A stretch of 64,000 nt of DNA from Paenibacillus tianmuensis (lineage in GTDB: Bacteria > Bacillota > Bacilli > Paenibacillales > NBRC-103111): the NCBI RefSeq assembly GCF_900100345.1, contig NZ_FMTT01000004.1:1-64000 (forward strand), read 5' to 3'. The notes beneath the pieces were generated by a model. That model did not search any database, had not been told where the DNA came from, and saw only the letters and a list, made by a program, of their open reading frames with translations. Shown in pieces: positions 55,043 through 63,947 of the stretch. The position numbers and the translations under genes are program-made. Position 1 is the first letter of the stretch; every line of letters starts with the position of its first letter.

Positions 55043-55765
55043 TCAATGAACCCCAAGGTAAGCCTTGACCACGTTGTCGTCCGCAAGCAGGTTAGCGGCG
55101 CTGTCTTCCATCGTAATGGAGCCCGTTTCCAGCACGTAGCCGCGATGCGCCAATTTGAGCGCCGCCTTCGCGTTCTGCTCGACCAGTAAAATCGTCGTGC
55201 CCCCCCGTTGGTTGATCTGTTTGATGATCTTCATAATGTCGATGACGACGATCGGGGCAAGCCCCATGGAAGGCTCGTCCAGCATCAGCAGCTTAGGCTC
55301 CGACATGAGAGCCCGGCCGATGGCCAGCATCTGCTGCTCCCCGCCGCTTAGCGTTCCCGCCATTTGCTTGCGGCGCTCGGCCAGCCGGGGGAACATTTGA
55401 AAGACCATGTCCAGATTTTGCGTCAGCTTCGCCCTGTCCCTCTTCTTGATGAAAAATCCGAGCTCCAGGTTCTCCGTCACCGTGAGGCCTCCGAACACCC
55501 TCCGCCCCTCCGGCACGTGTACGACGCCCATTTGCACGATCGCATGAGGCTCTTTTTTCGTCACGTCTTCGCCCATAAATGCGATGCTGCCTCGAGCCGG
55601 ACGAATCAGCCCGGATATCGTTTTCAGAATCGTGCTTTTGCCCGCGCCGTTGGCCCCAAGCAGCGCGACGATTTCCCCCTGCTGCACCGTAAAATCGACA
55701 CCGCGGACCGCCTGGATTTTGCCGTAAAAGGTTTCCATGCGCTTCACGTCGAGAATGATGCTCAT
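55043..55765 (-). CDS. livF: branched-chain amino acid ABC transporter ATPase LivF
   Basis: This 240-residue ATPase has Walker A GANGAGKSTILK (about residues 37-48), signature LSGGEQQMLAIGRAL, Walker B LLMLDEPSMGLAP and an H-loop. The PSMGLAPIVV sequence after Walker B is typical of LivF. It energises uptake of Leu, Ile and Val with LivG. It overlaps livG by 4 bp and is last in the liv operon. Confidence 0.95.
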   Translation of the reverse strand: MSIILDVKRMETFYGKIQAVRGVDFTVQQGEIVALLGANGAGKSTILKTISGLIRPARGSIAFMGEDVTKKEPHAIVQMGVVHVPEGRRVFGGLTVTENLELGFFIKKRDRAKLTQNLDMVFQMFPRLAERRKQMAGTLSGGEQQMLAIGRALMSEPKLLMLDEPSMGLAPIVVIDIMKIIKQINQRGGTTILLVEQNAKAALKLAHRGYVLETGSITMEDSAANLLADDNVVKAYLGVH

Positions 55766-56541
55766 ACCGCCTCATCCTCCTCTTCCTTGCCCAGATAGGC
55801 TTCAATCACCCGGGGATCGTTCAGCACGTCCTGCGGCGTGCCTTCCGCCAGCTTTTGCCCGTAATTCAGCACCATCATGTGATCGGAGACTTTGTTGATC
55901 AGCCCCATATCGTGCTCGATCAAGACGACGGGAATGCGGTAAGCTTCGCGGATTCGTCCGATCAGACCGATCAAATCCCGCTTTTCGCTGAAGTTGAAGC
56001 CCGCTGCCGGCTCGTCCAGAAAAAGGATTTTCGGCTGAATCGCCAAGGCGCGCGCAATTTCCAGATAGCGCTGGGCCCCGTAAGGCAGGTTCTTGGCCAG
56101 CCTGTCGGTGTACGCTTCAATCCCGACAAAACGGATGCACTCCTCGGCCACCTGCCGAATCCAGGCTTCTTCCTTGCGATGACCAGGCGTGCGCAGCAGC
56201 GCTCCCACCAGCCCTTGCTTCGTTCTGGAGTGCATACCGGCCATCACGTTCTCCAGCACGGTCAGGTTCGGAAATACGCGCAGGTTCTGGAACGTGCGGG
56301 CCATGCCCATCGATGTAATTCGGCTCGGCTTCTTCCCGACGATATTCACGCCGTGGAATAAAATTTCGCCGCGTGTCGGCCGGTAAAAGCCCGTAATCAT
56401 ATTGAACAAAGACGTTTTCCCGGCTCCGTTCGGCCCGATGACGCTCATCACGGCATTGTCCGGAATGTCGAAGCTCAGATTGTTCACGGCCGTCAATCCG
56501 CCGAATTGGAGATGCAGATTGGAAATTCGCATATTCGCCAT
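55762..56541 (-). CDS. livG: branched-chain amino acid ABC transporter ATPase LivG
   Basis: This 259-residue ATPase has Walker A IGPNGAGKTSLFNMITGFY, Walker B ILFLDEPAAGFNFSE (the LivG-type AAG.N sequence) and the C-terminal VLNYGQKLAEGTPQDVL. Its signature motif reads LPYGAQRYLEIARAL in place of LSGGQ, as usual for LivG. The ATG at 56541 follows GAGGTG; an in-frame GTG 9 nt upstream overlaps that site. It overlaps livF. Confidence 0.94.
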   Translation of the reverse strand: MANMRISNLHLQFGGLTAVNNLSFDIPDNAVMSVIGPNGAGKTSLFNMITGFYRPTRGEILFHGVNIVGKKPSRITSMGMARTFQNLRVFPNLTVLENVMAGMHSRTKQGLVGALLRTPGHRKEEAWIRQVAEECIRFVGIEAYTDRLAKNLPYGAQRYLEIARALAIQPKILFLDEPAAGFNFSEKRDLIGLIGRIREAYRIPVVLIEHDMGLINKVSDHMMVLNYGQKLAEGTPQDVLNDPRVIEAYLGKEEEDEAV

Positions 56542-56560
56542 TTCGCTCACCTCGGATTGC

Positions 56561-57565
56561 TTATTCTTTACCCCGGCTCTCGGGAACGAGTCCTTGCGGG
56601 CGGAAAATCATCAGGATCACCAGCGCGACGCCAAAGACAAGGAAACGGTAACGTTCGATATCGACATCCAAATGAATGAGCTTATTCAGATCCCGAAGCG
56701 ACTCGGGAAGAACGATGACGATAATCGCGCCGATCACGACGCCGGAAATCCGGCCCAGACCGCCCAAGACCACGGCCAGCAAAATCATGACCGACTGCAT
56801 AAAGTTGAAGCTTTCGGGCGCGATTGCCGTCATTTTGACCGCAAACACCGCGCCGGCCAGTCCGCCGAAAAAGGCTCCCACCGAATAAGCGGCCAGCTTG
56901 CTGCGCACCCGGTTAATGCCCATCGCTTCCGCCGCGTCCTCATCCTCCCGGATGTACGCCCAGGAACGCCCGATTCTCGATTGCCCGAGCCGCTTGGAAG
57001 CCACGATCGCAACGACCGCCAAAATCAGTATCGCCCAATAGCAGTACGTCAGGTTGTTGATCGTAACGCCCAGGAAAGTCGTCGGAGCAGGAAATGGGCT
57101 TAGGATGCCGTAAATCCCGGAGGCTCCGCCGGTAAATTCGAGATTTTTGGCCGATATTTTGACAATTTCACCGAAGCCCAGCGTGACGATCGCCAGATAG
57201 TCGCTGCGTAGCCGGAGGGTCGGCGCCCCGATAATGAGGCCGGCCACGGCGGCGAATATTCCGCTAAGCGCAAGGGCCAGGAAAAAATTCATTTGAAACT
57301 GCGTCATGAAAATGCCCGTCGTGTAAGCGCCGACCGCGAAAAATGCGGAATACCCGAGGTCTAGCAGCCCAGCGTAGCCGACAACGACATTCAGTCCGAG
57401 CCCCAGAACGATATAGAACACGGCGAGAAAGCCGACGTCCAGCCAATAAGGCCCGGCGAAGAAAGGGAAAAATGCGGCCAGCACCATCAGCGCCGCGAGC
57501 GCCGACGATTTGGCATTGATTTTGGGGCGATTTAAAACAACGGTTTGCTTCGTCGCATTTTCCAT
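56561..57565 (-). CDS. livM: branched-chain amino acid ABC transporter permease LivM
   Basis: This 334-residue permease has eight to nine helices. Family marks are LGLNVVVGYAGLLDLGYSAFFAVGAYTTG and the cytoplasmic EAA-like loop GRSWAYIREDEDAAEAMGIN that contacts the ATPases. It follows livH by 3 bp. Confidence 0.94.
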   Translation of the reverse strand: MENATKQTVVLNRPKINAKSSALAALMVLAAFFPFFAGPYWLDVGFLAVFYIVLGLGLNVVVGYAGLLDLGYSAFFAVGAYTTGIFMTQFQMNFFLALALSGIFAAVAGLIIGAPTLRLRSDYLAIVTLGFGEIVKISAKNLEFTGGASGIYGILSPFPAPTTFLGVTINNLTYCYWAILILAVVAIVASKRLGQSRIGRSWAYIREDEDAAEAMGINRVRSKLAAYSVGAFFGGLAGAVFAVKMTAIAPESFNFMQSVMILLAVVLGGLGRISGVVIGAIIVIVLPESLRDLNKLIHLDVDIERYRFLVFGVALVILMIFRPQGLVPESRGKE

Positions 57566-57568
57566 ACG

Positions 57569-58483
57569 CTACATCCTCTCCGTCGCTTTTTGGCCTAAAA
57601 TGCCCGTCGGTTTGACAACCAGCAGAGCGATGAGAATGAAGAACGCAAAAACATCCTTCCATTCGCCGCCAAATTGGTACGTGCCGATCGTCTCCAGCAC
57701 GCCCAACGTCAAGCCGCCGAGCATTGCCCCGCGAATGCTGCCGATTCCGCCGATGACGGCGGCCGTAAAGGCCTTCATGCCAAAAATAAAGCCCATCGTA
57801 AACGTAAGGCTGCCGTAATAGCTCGCATTCATCATGCCGGCGGCAGCGGCCAAGAAAGAGCCGACGAAGAACGTCAACGAAATCACTTTCGTCACGTTGA
57901 TGCCAACCAGACTGCTGGCCGTCGGATCGATCGCAATCGCTCGCATCGCCTTGCCGTAAATCGTCCGGTGGACGAACAGCTGCAAAGCGACCATAAGGAG
58001 TGCCGAGACGGCGATGATTCCGATCTGGGCATACGTGATTTTGGCGCCGAGCAGCGAGAACCCAGCCGTCGGCAGCGTTACGGGCATAATATACGGCTTG
58101 GCGCCATAAGCCGCCATAATCGTATTTTCAAGCACCAGTGACATGCCTACCGCGGTAATCAATATCGATAAACGGGGAGCCTTCAGCAGCGGCCTGTAGG
58201 CAATCCGTTCGATTCCCATCCCTAAAAATCCGGTGACGACCATCGCGATGAGAAAAGCCAATCCCAACCCCAGCAAGCTTTCTCCCGTACCGGTCAGCTT
58301 GGCCAATACCGTGTAGCCGACGAAAGCGCCGACCATGAACAGATCGCCATGCGCAAAATTGAGCAGTTTAATGATGCCGTATACCATCGAATAACCAAGC
58401 GCGATCAAGGCATAAAAGGAACCTACGATCAAAGCGTTAATCAACTGCTGCACAAAAATGTCGGTGGTAAGATGAAATTCCAT
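57569..58483 (-). CDS. livH: branched-chain amino acid ABC transporter permease LivH
   Basis: This 304-residue permease begins VQQLINALIVGSFYALIALGYSMVYGIIKLLNFAHGD, the characteristic LivH start. It has the coupling-loop segment GKAMRAIAIDPTASSLVGIN. The ATG at 58483 has AAGGAG 7 nt upstream; the longer frame adds 21 residues without support. It lies between the binding-protein gene and livM. Confidence 0.94.
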   Translation of the reverse strand: MEFHLTTDIFVQQLINALIVGSFYALIALGYSMVYGIIKLLNFAHGDLFMVGAFVGYTVLAKLTGTGESLLGLGLAFLIAMVVTGFLGMGIERIAYRPLLKAPRLSILITAVGMSLVLENTIMAAYGAKPYIMPVTLPTAGFSLLGAKITYAQIGIIAVSALLMVALQLFVHRTIYGKAMRAIAIDPTASSLVGINVTKVISLTFFVGSFLAAAAGMMNASYYGSLTFTMGFIFGMKAFTAAVIGGIGSIRGAMLGGLTLGVLETIGTYQFGGEWKDVFAFFILIALLVVKPTGILGQKATERM

Positions 58484-58555
58484 CGGACCGCTCCTTTTTG
58501 AAAAATACGCGGCACGATCCTCGCATGTCGCGCGTTTGAGCTTCAACGTTCGATC

Positions 58556-59722
58556 TTACTTCGAAGGAGCGAAATTGCCTTCTTTGACTTGCAGTACAAC
58601 GAAATTGGACTTCTTCAACGTGCCCTGCGGGGTGAAGGAAACTTGTCCGGTGAGCGTTTTCAAATCGGATTTGGCCAAAACTTCGGTAATCGCCTTCTTG
58701 TCGGTGGAGCCTGCGCGCTTGATGGCATTGGCCATCACCTTGATTCCATCGTATTGCAGAGCGGAGTACGGACCCGGCTCCTGGGAGAACTTGGCTTTAT
58801 AATCATCGATGAATTTCTTCGCCTCCGGCAGGAATTCCGCCGCCGGGCTGCCGGTGATGAACGTACCTTCTGCCGCATCTTTACCGGCAATGTCGATCAG
58901 CATCTTGTCGTTCGCTCCGTCGCCGACTCCAATGATGCCGGAAACGCCTTGCTGCTTGAACTGCTTAATGAACAGGCCTCCACCCTTATAGTACGCCGTC
59001 CAGTACGTCGCGTCCGGCTTCGCTTGCTTCAGCTTGGACACCAGCGAGGAGAAGTCCGTTTCGTCCGGGTTCACGGCGTCAAATACGACGACTTTCGAAC
59101 CGGCGCTCTCCACCTGCTTCTTCGTCACTTCCGCCAAGTCTTTGGCGAAAGCGGAGTTGTCGTGAATAATCGCAACTTTTTTCGCTTCGCTCTTATTGAC
59201 CATATGCTTCGTCGCCACCTGCGCCTGATGCAGCCCCGTGCCGTTGATCATGAAGATTTCCGGAAATTTCTGATCGGCGATTTTTTGCGAGTCGGCGGCC
59301 GTAACGACCATCGGGATGCCGTTTTGATGGAACACGCCGGTGGCCGGGATCACCGCACCGGAGCAATAGCCGCCGACGACGGCGGTTACGCCTTCGGATA
59401 CGAGCTTGTTGGCGGCAGCCGTAGCGGTCTGCGGATCGCAAGCGTCGTCTTGAGCGACAAGCTTTATTTTGCTGCCGTTAATTCCGCCCTCGGCGTTGAT
59501 CTCGTCGGCCGACAGTTCTGCCGCCTGCTTCATGTCCTGGCCCATTTTGGCCTCGTTGCCGCTTAACGGGAACATCATTCCGATTTTAATTTCCTTGCCC
59601 GAGGCCAACCCTTCTGCCGCACCTGTCGCAGGCTTCGTTCCGTCGGGATTTCCTCCGCATGCTGTAAGCGATAACATTCCTAAAATAACGGCCCCAATTC
59701 CAATTGACGTTTGCTTTTTCAT
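58556..59722 (-). CDS. livJ: branched-chain amino acid ABC transporter substrate-binding lipoprotein
   Basis: This 388-residue lipoprotein has a signal sequence with lipobox LTAC (Cys at about residue 22) and a type I periplasmic-binding fold: IKIGMMFPLSGNEAKMGQDM, then DDACDPQTATAAANKLV and VVGGYCSGAVIPA. It should capture Leu, Ile, Val or a related amino acid for LivHMGF. It is the first gene of the liv operon and is divergent from the PAS/AAA regulator, with a 550-bp spacer between. Confidence 0.92.
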   Translation of the reverse strand: MKKQTSIGIGAVILGMLSLTACGGNPDGTKPATGAAEGLASGKEIKIGMMFPLSGNEAKMGQDMKQAAELSADEINAEGGINGSKIKLVAQDDACDPQTATAAANKLVSEGVTAVVGGYCSGAVIPATGVFHQNGIPMVVTAADSQKIADQKFPEIFMINGTGLHQAQVATKHMVNKSEAKKVAIIHDNSAFAKDLAEVTKKQVESAGSKVVVFDAVNPDETDFSSLVSKLKQAKPDATYWTAYYKGGGLFIKQFKQQGVSGIIGVGDGANDKMLIDIAGKDAAEGTFITGSPAAEFLPEAKKFIDDYKAKFSQEPGPYSALQYDGIKVMANAIKRAGSTDKKAITEVLAKSDLKTLTGQVSFTPQGTLKKSNFVVLQVKEGNFAPSK

Positions 59723-60095
59723 CGTTTAGACGACCTCCCGAGACTTTATTTTGTATGAAGCGATAAAGCAATCTTTTCAAAACCTTCTGTATGGGATTCT
59801 CAGCAAGCTTCCGCTACCATCACACAGCAAAGCAGCGCAAGATTAAAGCAAATGGGTACATCAAGTATGGGCAACAAAGCATGAATGGCTTGATGAGCAG
59901 CGTGGTGTCGGAGAGAAGGTTGGTTCAACCGATGGAGTATAGTGGATTTTCGCAATGAAGTTTCGAAACGGATGAATGGCATGTAGTTAAAGTTTGCAGA
60001 GATTCTTCTATGAGACGGCACCATTCTACAAAATCGCTTTCATATTACTTTATTTGTCTTAATTTTCATTTTTTTCATCTTTACCGCACCAATTA

Positions 60096-60127
60096 TACAT
60101 ACTATTCATTATTTTGTACATACTATT
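60096..60127. repeat. direct repeat of TACATACTATT, 21 bp apart
   Basis: Copies at 60096-60106 and 60117-60127 are identical over 11 bp and have centres exactly two helical turns apart. They lie in the AT-rich spacer between livJ and the divergent regulator. This is typical of binding sites used by a dimeric or cooperative regulator. Confidence 0.55.
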
Positions 60128-60157
60128 GATGAAAAAACTTTGTATTATTTGTTTTTA

Positions 60158-60173
60158 TGTTCAAAAATGAACA
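60158..60173. promoter_or_regulatory. palindrome TGTTCA-N4-TGAACA, upstream copy
   Basis: TGTTCA (60158-60163) and TGAACA (60168-60173) with spacer AAAA; the arms extend by one more base pair (ATGTTCA/TGAACAT). The same arms and spacing recur at the start codon of the regulator gene 115 bp downstream. Confidence 0.6.
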
Positions 60174-60271
60174 TGTTTTATACGGGAAATAATCCAAAAG
60201 ACCGCTTGCATTCAGTTGTAACCCGTTCTCTTTCATGTTAATTTAATTATAAAACCTATGCGAGGCCGCCT

Positions 60272-62014
60272 ATGTTCAATGCTGAACAATTACCTATTCA
60301 TCGACAACTGCATATGCTTCCTCTTCATTCGACAATCGGCGAAATTTCGACACGCCTGCGTCAGGACACCGCTGTCTGCATCCTGAAGGATAACGGCGCT
60401 TACTTGTTTACTACCGGGGATCTTTGGCTTTTCGAGTACGGGCACGATAAAACGGTTGACGAATTGCCCGGCAGCCTGAATCTATTATCTCCCGTACTCC
60501 CTTATTCGGAGGCATCCGCCGGGAACTATCAAAGCTTCATGGGGCTGCCTGCCGCGACCCAGCGGCCTGTCGTCTTTCGGGAAGCGGACGGAACGGTGGT
60601 CGGCTACAGCTATATGGCCGAGCTGCTGACCTTCGTTTATAAAGAACAGCAGCGGCTTGCCTCCTACTTCTTCACGCTGGCCGAAACGGTAACCGATGCG
60701 GTCACGGTCGTCGACCAAACCGGCACGGTAATCTGCTGGAATACCGTCGCCGAAGAGACGTACGGCATCGCGAAGAAAGATATATTGGGCAGACGCATCG
60801 GCGAGCATTTCCAGCCGGAAGCGCTTATGGTGCTCCGGATGCTGGATGAAGGCCGGATGATCCGCAATACGTATCACCGCCCGCGTCCCGGCAATCACGT
60901 GCTCGTTAACGCTTCTCCCGTTGTGGATTATAAGGGCCAAATTATCGGCGGGATTGCCACGGAGCAAGACATCACCCAACTAGTCCGCCTGAACGATGAG
61001 CTTTCTTCGACCCATATGGCGCGCTTCGACGAACAAGCGAGCCAAGAGGACCCCTTTTCCTTCATCAAGGGCAAAGGCGAGCTCATCGGCAATGCGATCC
61101 GGCTGGCGCGAAAAGTGGCCGGGGCTGAAAATCCTTTGCTGGTCATTGGGGAAGCCGGGGTGGGTAAGGAACAGCTCGCCCAAGTGATCCATCAAGCCAG
61201 CCCGCGGGCCGACAAGCCGTTCATGACGCTGCATTGCGGTTCCATTCCGGCCGGATTGCTGGAAACGGAGCTTTTCGGCTTTCAGGGAGGCGCATTCTCG
61301 GGCAACCCGACCGGCAGCGCCGGAAAATTGGAATTGGCCGATCTAGGTACGCTGTTCCTGAACGAGATCGACCGGCTGCCGCCCGACATTCAAGCAAAGC
61401 TGTCGCAATATATTCAGACGCAAACGGTTGTCCGGACAGGCGGGACTTCGCCGATTCCGGTGCACGTCCGCATTATCGCGGCGACTGATCAGGATTTGCA
61501 GAAGATGGTCGAAAAGCAGCTGTTCCGGTCCGATTTATATTACGCGCTGAACGTCATTTCCATCGCGCTGCCTGCGCTTCGCGAGCGAAAGGAAGACATC
61601 CCTTCGCTGGTTCAAACGTTCGTCAGGCAATTTGCGCTGCAATATCAAAAGCCGGTTCCGCAGCTTGATCCCGAAGTTATGCTGGCATTCTCCAATTACG
61701 ATTGGCCGGGGAATATCAACGAGCTGATGAGCGTCATCGAACGATGCCTGATTCTCAGCGAAAACGAACGCATTACGATGACCAATCTCCCTCCGCATTT
61801 GCAAAAGGAGCAGCCGCAGCTGGACAAGCCCAACGCGGAGCAGCCCGACCAGCATTTGAGAATATTAAAAACGAGGAATACCGAGGAAGAGGAAAAATCG
61901 TTAATCGTAGACGCATTGGCGAAGACGCTCGGCAACAAGAGCGCCGCAGCCAAGCTGTTAGGCATTTCCCGGGGAACCCTGTACAACAAAATGAAGGAGC
62001 TTCATTTGGGATAA
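60272..62014 (+). CDS. PAS/AAA+ sigma-54-type regulator with degenerate ATPase motifs
   Basis: This 580-residue protein has an N-terminal sensory region (1-120), a PAS domain (about 130-240), an AAA+ domain (262-490) and a Fis-type HTH (553-578). Walker A GEAGVGKE (293-300) is intact. GAFTGA reads GAFSGN (340-345), the Walker B Asp is Asn (LFLNEID, 361-367), an arginine-finger position is Ala (LYYALN) and the sensor II GNVREL motif reads GNINEL. It may not be an active sigma-54 ATPase. No -24/-12 promoter was found in the divergent liv spacer. It probably regulates the liv operon or itself through nearby palindromes. Confidence 0.85.
   Translation: MFNAEQLPIHRQLHMLPLHSTIGEISTRLRQDTAVCILKDNGAYLFTTGDLWLFEYGHDKTVDELPGSLNLLSPVLPYSEASAGNYQSFMGLPAATQRPVVFREADGTVVGYSYMAELLTFVYKEQQRLASYFFTLAETVTDAVTVVDQTGTVICWNTVAEETYGIAKKDILGRRIGEHFQPEALMVLRMLDEGRMIRNTYHRPRPGNHVLVNASPVVDYKGQIIGGIATEQDITQLVRLNDELSSTHMARFDEQASQEDPFSFIKGKGELIGNAIRLARKVAGAENPLLVIGEAGVGKEQLAQVIHQASPRADKPFMTLHCGSIPAGLLETELFGFQGGAFSGNPTGSAGKLELADLGTLFLNEIDRLPPDIQAKLSQYIQTQTVVRTGGTSPIPVHVRIIAATDQDLQKMVEKQLFRSDLYYALNVISIALPALRERKEDIPSLVQTFVRQFALQYQKPVPQLDPEVMLAFSNYDWPGNINELMSVIERCLILSENERITMTNLPPHLQKEQPQLDKPNAEQPDQHLRILKTRNTEEEEKSLIVDALAKTLGNKSAAAKLLGISRGTLYNKMKELHLG
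60273..60288. promoter_or_regulatory. palindrome TGTTCA-N4-TGAACA, copy over the start codon
   Basis: TGTTCA (60273-60278), spacer ATGC, TGAACA (60283-60288). It begins at the second base of the regulator's ATG, so binding there would block translation-start DNA or early transcription. Together with the upstream copy it suggests autoregulation. Confidence 0.5.
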
Positions 62015-62035
62015 CCCGGCCGGCAGAAAATAATA

Positions 62036-62085
62036 GCGGCAACTCCGAGGGCATGACGATGCCGCCTTACGGGGTTGCCGCTTTT
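62036..62085 (+). terminator. intrinsic terminator after the PAS/AAA regulator
   Basis: GCGGCAAC-T-CC (62036-62046) pairs with GG-GGTTGCCGC (62071-62081), with an inner GGCAT/ATGCC stem, followed by TTTT. Confidence 0.75.
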
Positions 62086-62109
62086 GCGTCGGGCTTGACC
62101 TTCCTGCTT

Positions 62110-62276
62110 GCACAGGACAGAGCCGAAGCCCGAGCCATGTAGCGCCTTCTTCAATCGCGACTTCAAAATCGCCGGACATGCATGCCCATTGACAGGTACC
62201 GGACTCACAGCCGAGCGCCCCCGCTTCGTTCAGCTCCCCCTGCAGCAGCCTTGCCGTCCGGGCGTCGTTTGACCTC
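62110..62276 (-). pseudogene. decayed C-terminal fragment of a YggS/PLPBP gene
   Basis: Minus-strand translation gives DARTARLLQGELNEAG, then (in another frame) LSMGM, then MSGDFEVAIEEGATW, then (third frame) GFGSVL. Joined, these match the conserved end of the PLP-homeostasis protein YggS (LSMGMSGDFEVAIEEGATWxRLG). A tandem CATG duplication at 62177-62184 accounts exactly for the frameshift between LSMGM and SGDFEV; removing four bases restores the motif. Only about 55 codons remain and no upstream part of the gene is present. It lies between the regulator and cysK. Confidence 0.75.
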
Positions 62277-62351
62277 GCGAGCGTTGTTGCAGTATCATGA
62301 TATATTGTAATTAAAAGAATAGGGTTAATCGGAATGAATGGAGGAATACAG

Positions 62352-63290
62352 ATGAGCCGTATCGCGAAAAACTTAACGGATCTGATCGGAAATACCCCTT
62401 TGCTGGAATTGTCCAATTATCATAAAAAACAAGAACTAAAAGCGACCTTGCTGGCCAAGCTGGAATTTTTCAACCCGGCCGGGAGCGTCAAAGACCGGAT
62501 CGGCTACGCCATGATCATCGACGCAGAGGAGCGGGGACTTATTCGTCCGCAGGAATCCGTCATCATCGAGTCGACAAGCGGTAATACCGGCATCGCCCTC
62601 GCTTCCGTAGCGGCCGCCCGGGGCTATAAGCTGATCCTGACCATGCCGGATACGATGAGCCGGGAACGGATCAATCTGCTGAAGGCGCTCGGCGCAAAGG
62701 TCGTGCTGACGCCGGGCGGCGAAGGGATGCCGGGCGCGATCCGCAAAGCGGACGAGCTGGCGGCGGAAACCCCGCATTCGTTCATCCCCCAGCAGTTTAA
62801 TAACCCGGCCAATCCGGCGATCCACCGGAAGACGACGGCAGAGGAAATATGGGCGGACACGGACGGCAAAGTCGATATTTTTGTCGCAGGCGTCGGGACC
62901 GGCGGAACGGTGACGGGCGTCGGCGAAGTGCTGAAGCGCCACAATCCGGCCGTACGCATCGTTGCGGTGGAGCCGCACGATTCGCCCGTACTGTCCGGCG
63001 GCAAGCCCGGGCCTAACCAGATCCAGGGGCTGGGCGCGGGCTTCGTACCCGAAGTATTCGACCGGTCCGTCATCGACGAGATCGTCAAAGTGCGCACGGA
63101 CGATGCTTACCGGACTTCCAGGCTGCTGGGGCAGCAGGAAGGACTGCTGGTCGGCATGTCGTCGGGCGCCGCAGCCTTTGCCGCTACGGAGCTGGCGATC
63201 CGGCCCGAGAATGAGGGAAAAACGATCGTCGTGCTGCTGCCGGATTCGGGCGAGCGGTACTTGTCGACCGACCTGTATCAGGATGAATAA
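62352..63290 (+). CDS. cysK: cysteine synthase (O-acetylserine sulfhydrylase)
   Basis: This 312-residue fold-type II PLP enzyme makes cysteine from O-acetylserine and sulfide. The PLP Lys is in [16 protein letters not shown] (about residues 36-51), the substrate loop is TSGNTG, and the phosphate-binding loop is [15 protein letters not shown] lies 7 nt before this ATG; an in-frame ATG 18 nt earlier is upstream of that site. It stands alone. A CysK-like role in the transsulfuration pathway (MccA) cannot be excluded by eye. Confidence 0.93.
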   Translation: MSRIAKNLTDLIGNTPLLELSNYHKKQELKATLLAKLEFFNPAGSVKDRIGYAMIIDAEERGLIRPQESVIIESTSGNTGIALASVAAARGYKLILTMPDTMSRERINLLKALGAKVVLTPGGEGMPGAIRKADELAAETPHSFIPQQFNNPANPAIHRKTTAEEIWADTDGKVDIFVAGVGTGGTVTGVGEVLKRHNPAVRIVAVEPHDSPVLSGGKPGPNQIQGLGAGFVPEVFDRSVIDEIVKVRTDDAYRTSRLLGQQEGLLVGMSSGAAAFAATELAIRPENEGKTIVVLLPDSGERYLSTDLYQDE

Positions 63291-63315
63291 CTGCGCGGCG
63301 GCGCTGTACCCCGGA

Positions 63316-63358
63316 ATAAAAAAGAGACCTGGCAGCCTTCATCTCAGGCTCCGGTCTC
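63316..63358 (-). terminator. terminator after the universal stress protein gene
   Basis: On the minus strand GAGACC pairs with GGTCTC and inner AGCCT with AGGCT, followed by TTTTTTATT. It lies about 115 bp beyond the stop of the stress protein gene and just after the convergent cysK. Confidence 0.65.
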
Positions 63359-63471
63359 CGGCGATCCGGTAGATTTCCGATAAATTAAATATGAAGAATG
63401 TGTACTCCTATTGTCCCGGTCTATCAAAAGCTTTATTTCTCACAACTGCCGGTCATGAACGCGTTTTGCCC

Positions 63472-63897
63472 CTATTTAATGACAAGGACGGGAATCTGGG
63501 CATGCTGCACGACATGATGGCTCACGCTTCCAAGCACCCACTCGTTGAGGCCGGACAAACCTCGGCTTCCGATCACGATGAGATCCGCCCCGATCTCCCC
63601 TGCATAATCCAAAACAGAGTCCGCGGGTTGACCTTGCAGCAAGCTGGCTTTCGCGTTCGGAAGCCCGGCGATTTCCCGGTCCGCTTGGTCGATGAGTGAT
63701 TGGGCTTGCTGTATGTACTCAGCCACGTAGCTTCGCGGAGGAGATACGACCGCTTCGCCGATGACGACAACGGGATGATGCAGAACATGTACGACCTCAA
63801 GCTTGGCGTTCGACTCTCCCGCCAGCTCTTTCGCTTTAGTCAAGGCTCTTTGGGACAACTCAGAACCGTCGTAAGCAACCAATATACTTGTAAACAT
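63472..63897 (-). CDS. universal stress protein, UspA family
   Basis: This 141-residue Rossmann-like protein has the N-terminal SILVAYDGSELSQRALTKA and the C-terminal ATP-binding motif DLIVIGSRGLSGLNEWVLGSVSHHV (G-2x-G-9x-G-S type). Family members respond to starvation and stress. The ATG at 63897 follows AAAGGA at 9 nt; upstream in-frame ATGs overlap or precede that site. It stands alone and is driven by an extended -10 promoter. Confidence 0.92.
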   Translation of the reverse strand: MFTSILVAYDGSELSQRALTKAKELAGESNAKLEVVHVLHHPVVVIGEAVVSPPRSYVAEYIQQAQSLIDQADREIAGLPNAKASLLQGQPADSVLDYAGEIGADLIVIGSRGLSGLNEWVLGSVSHHVVQHAQIPVLVIK

Positions 63898-63938
63898 GGT
63901 AACCATCCTTTCGGAAATCGATAGCAGGCAATATAACA

Positions 63939-63947
63939 AGTATAGCA
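63939..63947 (-). promoter_or_regulatory. extended -10 promoter of the universal stress protein gene
   Basis: TGCTATACT on the minus strand (TG-n-TATACT), about 42 nt before the ATG. No good -35 is visible at the usual spacing. Confidence 0.5.

Noticed and set aside
59723-60271. Sigma-54 (-24/-12) promoter for livJ or the regulator
   Set aside because: No GG-N10-GC element with the TGGCAC-N5-TTGC context was found on either strand.
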